From contig CM056742.1 of assembly GCA_029851415.1 (NCBI GenBank), positions 110,796,246-110,860,245 of the forward strand: a DNA stretch of 64,000 nucleotides. The letters are read 5' to 3'. The position numbers were made by a program, and so were the translations under genes. A model generated the notes under the pieces. That model was given only the letters and a program-made list of their open reading frames with translations, did no database searches and was not told where the DNA came from. Below are positions 22,236 to 30,370 of the stretch, piece after piece. Source of the DNA: Eretmocerus hayati. Taxonomy: Eukaryota; Arthropoda; Insecta; Hymenoptera; Aphelinidae. Positions within the stretch are counted from its first letter, which is position 1; every line of letters starts with the position of its first letter.

Positions 22236-22588
22236 TCACAGCGAACGTGTTAACCCAACAGTTTTGCAAAATTTGGTCGAGCGAATATCTACATCCGCTC
22301 CAAAATCGTAACGAAGGGATCACTCTACAGCCTGAAATTTCCATCGGCGATCTAGTATCAATTGCGGATGATAATGCGTCTCATGCTCACTGGTTATTAG
22401 GTCGTATGATTGAGCGATACTCAGGTCCAAATGGACGTATTCGAGTTGTACGTGTGAAAACTGCAAGGTCTGAGTACGACCTTCCAATTGCAAAGTTATG
22501 TAAGTTGTCTATTAGCGTGATGATTCAAGTTAAATTTGAGAGAAGCAATTTTTCATTATTCTTATCTAAAAATGCTGCGTTTGAATAA

Positions 22589-22876
22589 GATTTTAGTGTT
22601 TTCATGATGAAAAAACATATCCGTACTTCGCTTGCAAGCCCATTTTGGGTACTGGAGGTTATGTCTGTTTCGCTTCGCTCGACAGACAAACTGTCCTAGT
22701 GCCCAAAATGGGCTACCGCACTCAGTACAGGAATATACTATTTATTTCTATTTTTTCGCAGCATTTCGAATTTGAATTTAATTTCCATCTCTTCAATTTG
22801 TCTCTTCCATCTCAGAGTAATACTCACCTGTTTGAAGCATCCATCTCCGAGATCTTCAATCTCATACCCGGGCATA
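22589..22876 (+). other. BEL/Pao 3' untranslated stretch with a small hairpin
   Basis: Between the integrase stop and the 3' LTR. It contains an inverted repeat with arms 22637-22653 (agcccattttgggtact) and 22698-22714, 16 of 17 paired. Just inside them, tgtctg (22662-22667) pairs with cagaca (22683-22688). No clear polypurine tract was seen directly before the LTR. Confidence 0.55.
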
Positions 22877-23839
22877 TGTTCAGGATCCGAATAGTTGTAC
22901 AGCGAGATACGCTCGCTCGTTTACCCCGGGATAGTTGTATTATATTGAGTTCGATGTAACCGATACCACGAAACCGCAAGGGGGGTTGGGGCATGGCGCC
23001 TCATCCCTGGAGTCCGACGAGCTCCCGGCCAAAGTCATCGCCCGCCGGAGCGAAGAGACCGCACATCTCCATCCGGCACCACGGGAGTGGGTGAGTCTAG
23101 GGACTCGAATTGAAATCGCCATCGGGCGAAAATGATGCGAGCCTGAAAGACTCATCCATCATGCCGGGGACTCCCTGGGCTCTCAGGAAGCCTAGAAGAG
23201 TCCCAAAACCTCTCACGGAGAGGTGGGTCTCGGCCTTGTGCTGGGGGCTGAGCCCGAAATCCGGTAGTCGGGGAGGTGGTTTGAGTCATCACCGAGCCTG
23301 GCTCAGTGTTGGCCATCCTCCAAACCGACGCGCTGGCAGGGCGTATCCCTGCCCCGCGCCCACGGGGGCAACCGGGGTTGAGCCGAAAGGAAGGGACCCG
23401 GTATATAAAAGACAATATTCCAATATTCCTAACCAATACCACGATTGCCGTGCGTGTGCCTTACCTTCTCTCTATAGAGCTCGCAAAAGCTACAAATCAG
23501 TTCAGCCTTGACCAAGGCCACGCCGGATCTTTTAAATACCCCGTGCACGTGACGATCGCTCAGTATATACTCATATATCGACTCTCGGCCGATCATATCG
23601 ACCAAAGTTCTTTCTGTGTGTGCCCGCGGATTGAGTGAAGAGTGTATTCTCGCACGATTGACTCAGCAGACTTCACGCGAGTGACAAACTGTGTATTTAG
23701 ATTTTAAGCTTAGTGAATAAATGTGATTCATTGTGAAGTAACACGAAATCTACAAATCACTGGCTTGGATTACCAACCCCGCTGCAGGCTCCTCATCCCC
23801 GAGTTTCAACCCCAAGAGAAGCACCTCAGCTCCCGAACA
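22877..23839 (+). repeat. 3' LTR of BEL/Pao element, interrupted
   Basis: It begins tgttcaggatccg and ends cccgaaca, matching the 5' LTR apart from a 459-bp insertion at 22972-23430 plus its duplicated target. It keeps a TATA-like cagtatatact and has AATAAA at 23716-23721, the likely polyadenylation signal of the element. It is followed by the accat duplication at 23840-23844. Confidence 0.85.
22972..23430 (+). mobile_element. 459-bp retroposon-like insertion in the 3' LTR
   Basis: It is flanked by 14-bp duplications, aaccgataccacga (22958-22971) and aaccaataccacga (23431-23444), with one mismatch. The insert is GC-rich and ends in a small repeated tail, caatattccaatattcct. Long duplications and a simple-sequence tail suggest a SINE or a truncated LINE in plus orientation. 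I cannot assign a family, and no clear pol III A and B boxes are visible. Confidence 0.7.
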
Positions 23840-23844
23840 ACCAT
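23840..23844. other. Target-site duplication (accat) of BEL element, right
   Basis: Pairs with accat at 4230-4234. Confidence 0.8.
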
Positions 23845-24245
23845 CATTCATTTTCATATGAGAACACTTTCAACTTATTTCATGTTCAATAGCTGACTCT
23901 GAGGTAAGGCTAAAGAAAACCGTACAGCGTTATTATACTTCTCACTCAACTGGAGTGATATTTGTAGATGAGTTAATCTATGCTCAAAATGTCATAGAAA
24001 CCACTCTCTTTTAGATAGACGAACTTGCATACGGCTAGGATGATCCTATCTGAACTTTTACAGAAGCCCTCGGTTGCGGTTATTTTGAAACGCAGGAGTG
24101 GTTGACCACGAAATCGGTCTGTGGCCTATTGTATATTCCCTGATGCATTCTCCAGCATGGAAGCATCATCTCTATTCATGCGTGACCACGTTTAATTCAT
24201 GTAGATATATCTCATCGGTCTTCGCGAGTTGGAATCCGCTGATAT
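23845..24245. repeat. Flanking repeat unit, right copies
   Basis: 23981-24165 is the direct-repeat partner of 4049-4229. The motif gaggtaaggctaaag (23903) recurs as gaggtgaggactaaa at about 24930, beyond the foldback. Together these indicate a locally repeated unit interrupted once by the BEL element and once by the foldback. No gene is present. Confidence 0.5.
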
Positions 24246-24797
24246 TGCTGAAGTATTTTTGGCATCAATCGAGGATGGACTTTACTCAACTCTTGATCGA
24301 TGCACCTTTGGAGACTCGTATGGTTGCAAGGATGCTTCCAGAGGATTTTGATGGAATGGAATGAAAAGTAAAGATGAGATACTTCATGAGAAATTTTGAT
24401 TCTACGCTGATATTATGCGTGTTTCGCCCTCCCCTCATCGCTCGGGCTTTTCAAAATGGTGGAAGAACAATGAAAGTTTACCACCGACACGTGGCTCAAG
24501 TGGCCGAGTGTTCGATGGTTTGAACCGTCAAACACTCGGCCACTTGAATCGCATGTCAGTGGGAAATTTTCATTGCTTTTCAACCCCTTCGAAGAGCCCG
24601 AGCGATGAGAGAAGGGCGAAACACACATAATATCAGCGTAGAATCGAAATTTCTCACAAAGTTCCCCGTCTTTACTTTTCATTCCATTCGATCAAAATCC
24701 TTTGAATGCATCCTCGCAACCTTACGAGGCTCCAAAGGTGCATCGATCGAGAGTGGAGTCAAATCAATTCTCGATTGATGCCAGAAAAACTTCAGCA
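24246..24797. mobile_element. 552-bp foldback element
   Basis: The whole segment is a single inverted repeat centred at 24521.5. The outer ends are tgctgaag and cttcagca; long arms of about 265 bp match at most positions. The innermost 16-bp arms (caagtggccgagtgtt, 24497-24512, and 24531-24546) pair perfectly around an 18-bp loop. It has no coding capacity. The form is that of a foldback/MITE; no target duplication is obvious. Confidence 0.85.
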
Positions 24798-25634
24798 AAA
24801 TGAATATATATAAGCACAGGATATTTCCATAATCTGGAATTCCCGCGAGTGATAAATACAATATCCGATCATATCAATCGAGTGTCAAAATTGATTTTTT
24901 CTAACTCATTTTCATGTTTACTTGCTGGTTTTGAGGTGAGGACTAAAAAATGCCGTACGGATCATTTCACTTAAGACTGTCCAAGGGAATAAGGTCAAGA
25001 AATTAGATTTCCTCCGGGATGAAGTACAGGATTTCAGAGCTGAGATGAGGTGACGAGTGTGTAACGTAGTGAGTCTCGAGCCTGCGGCTGGCGCCTCTCC
25101 TCGTCATCTGACAATGCACCATCAGCGTTTCTGACGGGTAATCGCCCGTTTCCCCACCCAAGCGCGATGTCGCATCGCGACCCATCGTCGTGGATAACGG
25201 ACCTCACCACGGACATGCTGCTCAGACCAACCTCACTATCTACACACTTTCTCTCACCTCATAATTATCTTTCACCCATTAAGAGTCATTTATCGATCTA
25301 ATACTCGTGTTCCTTCTGGAAACTCTACCTTCCCACGTTACATCCCCTTGATATTTTGATAATGTTTGAAATTAATAGGCCCCCGGAAATTCTCGAAAAT
25401 AATAACCTCTCAGATCAAGAAGAAATTTTAGAGAGTTTGAGAAATCAGTATGATAATATAGACTAATTAAACTTAGATCCAAGTAAATGAGACGAATCAT
25501 GAAGTGTGAATGCGGATACCATGAATGGGAGAGATGGAGGTGATGATGTGAACATGAGCCGTGCTAATAGCCGTCAGATGGGACTATTCAGGGGGCCCGC
25601 GTACCAGCCCAACAAACATTTTCGAGAAAGTCCC
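24798..25634. other. Unrecognised DNA
   Basis: Contains the second gaggtgagg repeat (about 24930) and otherwise no recognisable gene, repeat or RNA. A short frame at 25506-25709 has no known domain and runs into the GACGTC cluster, so it is not called. Confidence 0.5.
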
Positions 25635-25792
25635 GGACGTTTAGATAGAAAGAGACGTCCGAATTTCCGTCTTACTCAAGACGTCTTGGAGAGTTATTCT
25701 AAAAGATGACTTTTGGACGTCTGTGAGTGAAGCATTTTGAATGATGCGATGCGGTCTGCGCGGGGACGTCCGAATGTGGTTTTTTGGACGTC
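25635..25792. promoter_or_regulatory. Cluster of GACGTC sites (putative subterminal transposase-binding repeats)
   Basis: The palindrome GACGTC occurs at 25654, 25680, 25716, 25765 and 25787, with a related ggacgt at 25635, mostly in the contexts ggacgtccgaat and ttttggacgtct. CACTA/EnSpm elements carry such short subterminal repeats next to the transposase gene. That this is their role here is inferred from position. Confidence 0.5.
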
Positions 25793-25971
25793 TTCGCCCT
25801 GTGCGACTTTTTTTGAGATAATATATATATAGGATCTAATATATATGACACTTCGTGGTTTTTGTTGACTGCTTCATATTTGCATCGATCAGCTGTTAGA
25901 GCGCGTGTCATACTTTCATCAGAGTCGAGCAGCTAGCTGGGATTTCTCGAGAGATCAAGAAATTTTTGCAG

Positions 25972-26041
25972 GTAAGTACTAATTTGTATAGTCTAATCAT
26001 GCAGACACAACTTTTTATTTGGTAAATCGTCTTTGTTTCAG
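25972..26041 (+). other. Putative 5'-UTR intron of the transposase gene (70 bp)
   Basis: A consensus donor gcag|gtaagtact is followed 70 bp later by a pyrimidine-rich acceptor ctttgtttcag|gat, ten bases before the ATG at 26052. An AT-rich TATA-like tract (ataatatatatatagg, about 25818-25833) lies about 140 bp upstream of the donor and could be the promoter. Confidence 0.55.
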
Positions 26042-26051
26042 GATCGTCATT

Positions 26052-27949
26052 ATGAGCCACCGAAAGCCATACCCTAACCTTTCACCATGGCAACAAAAGA
26101 GACGTTTACAACAAGCCGTCCGTGATGATTTAAATGAAATTGCATTGCAAATAGCTCTCAATACTAGCTCAATTCCTATTGATAACATAAATAATGAGGC
26201 ATTCGCACCTTCAAATGACGTCGACGATGGGAATAGTTCTAGAGGTGGATCGCGCGAATTGAATCGTGATGCCATCGGAAATTATTCTGTTGATATCCCA
26301 TCTGATAATGAGCACGGCGTTTTTCCACACCCTTTGATGATTTAGGTGACTCATCGAACGACTCGCCAGATCAAGATAGACAGTCTGTTTCTGACAGTTC
26401 TGAAATTGATTCAGCAGACACTGACTCGGATGGTTCTTCAAGGGATGGTGATTTTTCTGAGAGCTCGGATGGCATCAATCAAGAAGAGTTGGATTTGAAA
26501 TCATTTCTCAGAGAGTGGAGCTTGACGAATCCCATTTGTGCGTCATCAAAATTATTAGTCGGTCTCTGAGAGGCTGGGCACGGAGAGTTGCCTAAAGATG
26601 CCCGAAGTCTGCTGCAAACACCATCAACTTCAACTCCAGTCAAAGCCATCGGTTCTGGATCTTACGCTCATTATGACTTACGCAAAGCTATTTTGGACCA
26701 ATGTTCGTGCATCACTCAAAGATTAATTCCAAGGGTTGTTTTTTTGACTGCTCATGTAGATGGAGTTGAAATTTCAAGAAGTTCAAGTAGTGAACTATTT
26801 ACGATTTTAGGCATGATCAGTAATTGCGAGTTTTTTTCAGAGAGTTTTATAATTGGCGTCCATCATGGTGTCGGTGAGCCACAAGATGTTCATGAGTTTA
26901 TGAGAGATTTTTGCTATATGACTGACTTAATGGAGGATGGTTCTCTTCATGACGATGTTCTATACAGAGTGGTTTTAGGAAAAATTTCAGCTAACACCCC
27001 TGCAAAAAAATTTCTGCTGAACTTTCCACCACATAATAGTAGATGTGGAAAGTGCGTTCAAGATGGAATCAATACTGGTAGGAGGCGCGTTTTCCTGGAG
27101 AATAATGTACCTCAGCGCACAGCCCATAGTTACAGGGCTAGAGTGCCTGGAAAATATATAGATTTATCATCAACTCTTGAAGATTTTGTTAATCTAATCA
27201 AGCAAATTCTCATCGACCCTATGCACCACTTCTATTCAGGCGTTGCAAAAAACACTTCAATCTTTCCGTATCGTCTCTTAAAAGCGTTGGTAGTTATGAG
27301 CTGATGCAGCAATCAGATGACGACTATAAGGCTTTCAGAAAGTGGACTCCCATGGAATTTGGAAGGAAACCAAGAAAATTTGTAGAATTTCCTCATTTCA
27401 AAGCCACCGAGTTCCGTTTACTATTACTTTATACAGCAACAGTCATTTTTTCGAAGTACATCAATAATGCAAAAATGCTTTATTTCAATATCTTGGATTC
27501 AGCTTTTCGATATCTAAGCAGTGAAGAAAATTGCTTTCCTAAAAACGCAGATGCAAGAGAATGGCTAGGAATTTATGTTGATGAAATGAAGAATTTATAT
27601 GGAGAACACAACTTATAACGTCCACAATCTTCTCCATTTTCCCGATGATGTTCTACTACATGGTACTTTGGATTTCCATGCTGCATGAAAGTTTCAAAAT
27701 CACTTCAGAATTCTGCGAAAAAATGTTCGTCAAGGCGATCAGGTTCTAGCTCAGATCATCAACAGATCGAACAATCAGGCAGTAGTGACCATATTTAGAT
27801 CTAGAGCCAAGAACAAGGGAGTCTTTTTGCATCCTTCACATTCAAAAATCAGTGGACTGTTGAAAAATGCTGATCTCCCGGAAGGCTACGAGGATCCCGA
27901 GAAAGATCAAATGTTTACATTCTACTCTGACCACTTCTGTTCCAAATAA
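26052..27949 (+). pseudogene. CACTA/TNP2-like transposase, broken
   Basis: The ATG at 26052 opens a basic N-terminus (MSHRKPYPNLSPWQQKRR), followed by an acidic Ser/Asp-rich stretch after a frameshift near 26335. Then comes a TGA near 26568 just before LPKDARSLLQTP. The main body (26588-27303) contains DGVEISRSSSSELF, GVHHGVGEPQDVHEF, a Cys motif CGKCVQDG and IDPMHHFYSGV. The next piece (27304-27618) has PMEFGRKPRKF and KATEFRLLLLYTA. After a frameshift near 27610 it continues to a stop at 27947-27949. This order matches the uncharacterised animal transposase-domain proteins that I associate with TNP2/EnSpm. At least two frameshifts and two further stops make it non-functional. No CACTA-type terminus was found. 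Confidence 0.65.
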
Positions 27950-28469
27950 CTGTTGTTACTTGGACGATGGGTCCTCGATCTCGATTCAATTTATTTGTAA
28001 AAAGAGTAGCACAGAGCGATAAGTCATTCTCTTTGAAGAATTTACAGATTGTAGTACAATAAAAAATTACCCCATCGATTCCAGAAAAATTCGAATTTGT
28101 AAGTCCAATACATTGAACAAAGATTCGTTCGAGTGTTCGGTCAATTTGAAAAAACACAAAATATTCCAAATTCATTCCAAAGATTCGTTCTATTTCTTTC
28201 CGATGCTCCATTTTTTAACTTCTCCGAGCACTGCGGTTTCCATCCATTTGAAATATACACACTTCTCTCACTTTCGTTTCTATCTGGAATATATTGTAAG
28301 TCTGAGCCACCATATTTACATAGTATTTACATGGATTCACGAGACAGAATTGGGAAAATCAGATCCAAAATCCGCATTCAGTGATCGCGATTGCCTCATT
28401 AGTTGGAAAAATCGGCTTCGAAGAACGCACCCGATCCCGCTAATATACGCATGGTGGATTTGCAGATAA
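27950..28469. other. Unrecognised spacer between transposase and Ty3 element
   Basis: AT-rich DNA with a short near-direct repeat: aaagattcgttc occurs near 28119 and near 28180. Open frames on both strands overlap and have no recognisable domain. Confidence 0.4.
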
Positions 28470-28486
28470 TTTGTCCATAATGTGCA

Positions 28487-28890
28487 ATGGGGCTCATAGA
28501 AGCCCAATGTTATAAGAAAGGAAAGGATAATAAAAAGTGCCAGTATTGCGAATCACGTGGGCATGACGCGAAAGTCTGCTGAAAATTGGAGGCCGATTTT
28601 AGAAGGGCCAATGTATACATAGATCGGCCCAGCACAAATCGCGGTAGAGAAGGTTATCGCGGCATAGGTGGGGCCCCAAAATAGAAATTTCAACGGTCAC
28701 AGTAGCGCCCCCAAAAACCGTGGAAATAATTTCCTACCAAGGGAAAATCGAGATCAGATGCCTGCGAATAATTACGCCCAGACCTAGAACCAAACCCCAC
28801 CACAAGCGCGGCGAACACAAGCCCAAAGCCCGCAGCGCCATAATGATGCCCAAAACGCCCAAAATCCTGCTGAGAATTTAAACTAGGAGC
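28487..28890 (+). pseudogene. Ty3-type Gag C-terminus with zinc knuckle
   Basis: The knuckle CQYCESRGHDAKVC (28538-28579; C-x2-C-x4-H-x4-C) is followed directly by a TGA at 28580-28582, where Trp is common in related proteins. A Asn/Pro/Gln-rich tail then continues through further frame changes to about 28880, the usual composition of the Gag-Pol junction. A degenerate upstream knuckle ends in CYKKGKDNKK. Nucleocapsid proteins of this type package element RNA. The N-terminal Gag was not recognised. Confidence 0.65.
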
Positions 28891-29062
28891 ATGCCCGTTA
28901 CGTTCCCCGAGCGATGGGCGCATCATTGGCAACACCGTAACGTCATTGATGAATCAGTCAATCGACTCATCTTCATCAGAAGAATCACCGACTACAGACG
29001 AGTCAGATTCGATGTAATCGAACTAAAGTTGGAGTGTTGGGAAATCTTCTACATCGTCCCAA

Positions 29063-29494
29063 GTGAACATCAGAAAGACGAGTATAAAATGTTTCAAGAC
29101 TGGGAGAACCCCTCCGATTGACATTATTGGAAGTCCAGGAGTGAATAATGGAGAATGTAGGTTACACATAGATCCTGGGGCAGATGTATGCATTATGGAA
29201 TCAAGAAGAGTTAAAAATCTTGCAGAGATTGATAAATCAGGAATACTGAGCATTAATGACTTTGCAAAAGGAGAATTTCTTACAGAGGAAATGATCTTAT
29301 TAGGAATAAAGAGCATGCAGTGTCAATTTCATGCCGTCCCCGACTCCATTTTGTTAGAATGTGATGATCTGGTTGGGTGGGATATTCCAACAGAATATGG
29401 TGGTGAATCAAACCCCAGAGCCTGCTGCCTCGAGTTCGGAAAATTTTCAATCCCATTCATACCCTGCTGCAAAAATTCAATTGGATTCGATTGA
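29063..29494 (+). pseudogene. Ty3-type aspartic protease domain
   Basis: An open frame of about 143 codons with the active-site region LHIDPGADVCIM near residues 35-46 and, about 70 residues on, a DDLVGWDIP stretch equivalent to the second hydrophobic-Gly motif of retropepsins. The active site reads D-P-G-A rather than the usual D-T/S-G-A, which may be inactivating. There is no proper ATG; it would have been part of a polyprotein. The frame ends at 29494, where the tandem array begins. Confidence 0.65.
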
Positions 29495-30047
29495 AATACA
29501 TCCAATCGTTCTGAATCTGGATTCTCATGATGAATTTGAAACATGACTTTCAGGATTGAGGAAGATTGAAGATCGATAACGATCAATGGTGTTGATCATG
29601 ATTCGAACAGTACAGACCAATCTTCATTGATGCAGACTTTTCGCATTGAAAGTGAGATTGCCAGTCAATCTCAATACTTACTGCCAATATTCGGTATTCA
29701 ATGTTCTATCTGTATGAATGCTGATTCTCTTGATAGAATATCGCGATCCCAATCTGTGTCCATGCCATAAAGAAGGATTGACATGCTATAATAGGGTCCT
29801 ATCTACTCCAATCGATTCCAACACTGTTTTTCAGTAATGGCAACATCAAGATCTCAATCCGCCTCAATCGACCTCAATACTGACTGGGAGCATTGGAGAC
29901 CTTATACCCTATTCATCTGAATCGATTTGAATGCTGGATATCAGTATTGGAATTTTGAAAACCTATCTGCCTCAGTCCACTTCAATCGATCTCAATACTG
30001 ATTTTCGGCATTGCAGACCTTATATGATATTCACCTGGATCGAATTC

Positions 30048-30370
30048 TTTTTTTTTTTTTTCATTAAGCCAATTCAAGCCTCAGGGAGGCTTATTCAGGC
30101 ATTGCCTGTACATCAAAAGAAGAAATTCATATACAAATACATACATATAGATATAAATATATAGATAAATATACATGGAGATAATCATGATGTGATGTTT
30201 AATATAAATACAGGCATGATAACTCATCATCAAAAAAGTATGAGTCTAGTGAATTTCGGTACAAAAATCATATTATTACATGACTCGGCTAATGCAAGCT
30301 AATTTTAACCAACGGATTTGTTGATTAAGTGACATAGATCGATATTGGATTACTCCAATTCGATAAAAAA
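30048..30370 (-). mobile_element. Truncated retroposon 3' end inside the left array edge
   Basis: A plus-strand run of 14 T (30048-30061) is followed by cattaagccaattcaagcc and non-satellite sequence, then satellite-like sequence resumes by about 30,390. Read on the minus strand this is a non-LTR-type 3' end with poly(A) tail. The inner boundary and family are uncertain, and no coding sequence is present. Confidence 0.55.

Larger units (their letters stand above)
21119..22253. mobile_element. piggyBac-like non-autonomous element (TTAA target)
   Basis: TTAA at 21119-21122 and 22250-22253 brackets a 1127-bp insert. Its ends are inverted repeats: caagttcgctgcgacg (21123-21138) matches the reverse complement of 22234-22249 at 14 of 16 positions. 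TTAA duplication with short TIRs is the piggyBac signature. No transposase frame is present, so the element depends on one elsewhere. It interrupts BEL integrase coding exactly at the TTAA. Inside are three palindromes of the gggtccca...tgggaccc type and a long hairpin near the right end. Confidence 0.82.
20566..22588 (+). pseudogene. BEL/Pao integrase C-terminal part, split by a DNA element
   Basis: Coding similarity to BEL integrase runs through three pieces: 20566-20781, the shifted frame 20785-20945, and 20957-21118. It resumes at 22254 and ends at a stop at 22586-22588. Recognisable blocks are SSPSYPHFRGLW, NSRPIAPL, LTPEHFPIGKPL, SRLTRWQL and, after the interruption, GDLVSIADDN and the distal VRVVRVKT strand. 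The catalytic Glu that normally follows LW is Gly here (LWGAR). Frameshifts near 20781 and 20945 break the frame. The insertion at 21119-22253 falls inside a TTAA, and the reading frame lines up on its two sides. Confidence 0.8.
4235..23839 (+). mobile_element. BEL/Pao LTR retrotransposon, swollen by nested insertions
   Basis: One insertion is defined by matching LTRs at both ends, a tRNA-Tyr-type primer site after the first LTR, an accat duplication on both flanks, and a BEL-type integrase just upstream of the second LTR. Of its own sequence only the LTRs, part of the leader, the distal integrase and the 3' untranslated stretch remain. Gag, protease, RT and RNase H are missing; their place is taken by three CR1-like LINE copies and four R1-clade copies. 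A piggyBac-like element splits the integrase and a 459-bp element splits the 3' LTR. The copy is inactive. The nesting order implies that the BEL insertion is older than all these elements. Confidence 0.85.

Noticed and set aside
24495..24550. tRNA- or SINE-like A/B boxes (tggccgagtg, ggtttgaacc) at the foldback centre
   Set aside because: Spacing and flanks do not fold as a tRNA and the words fall in the palindrome core, so the likeness is probably chance.
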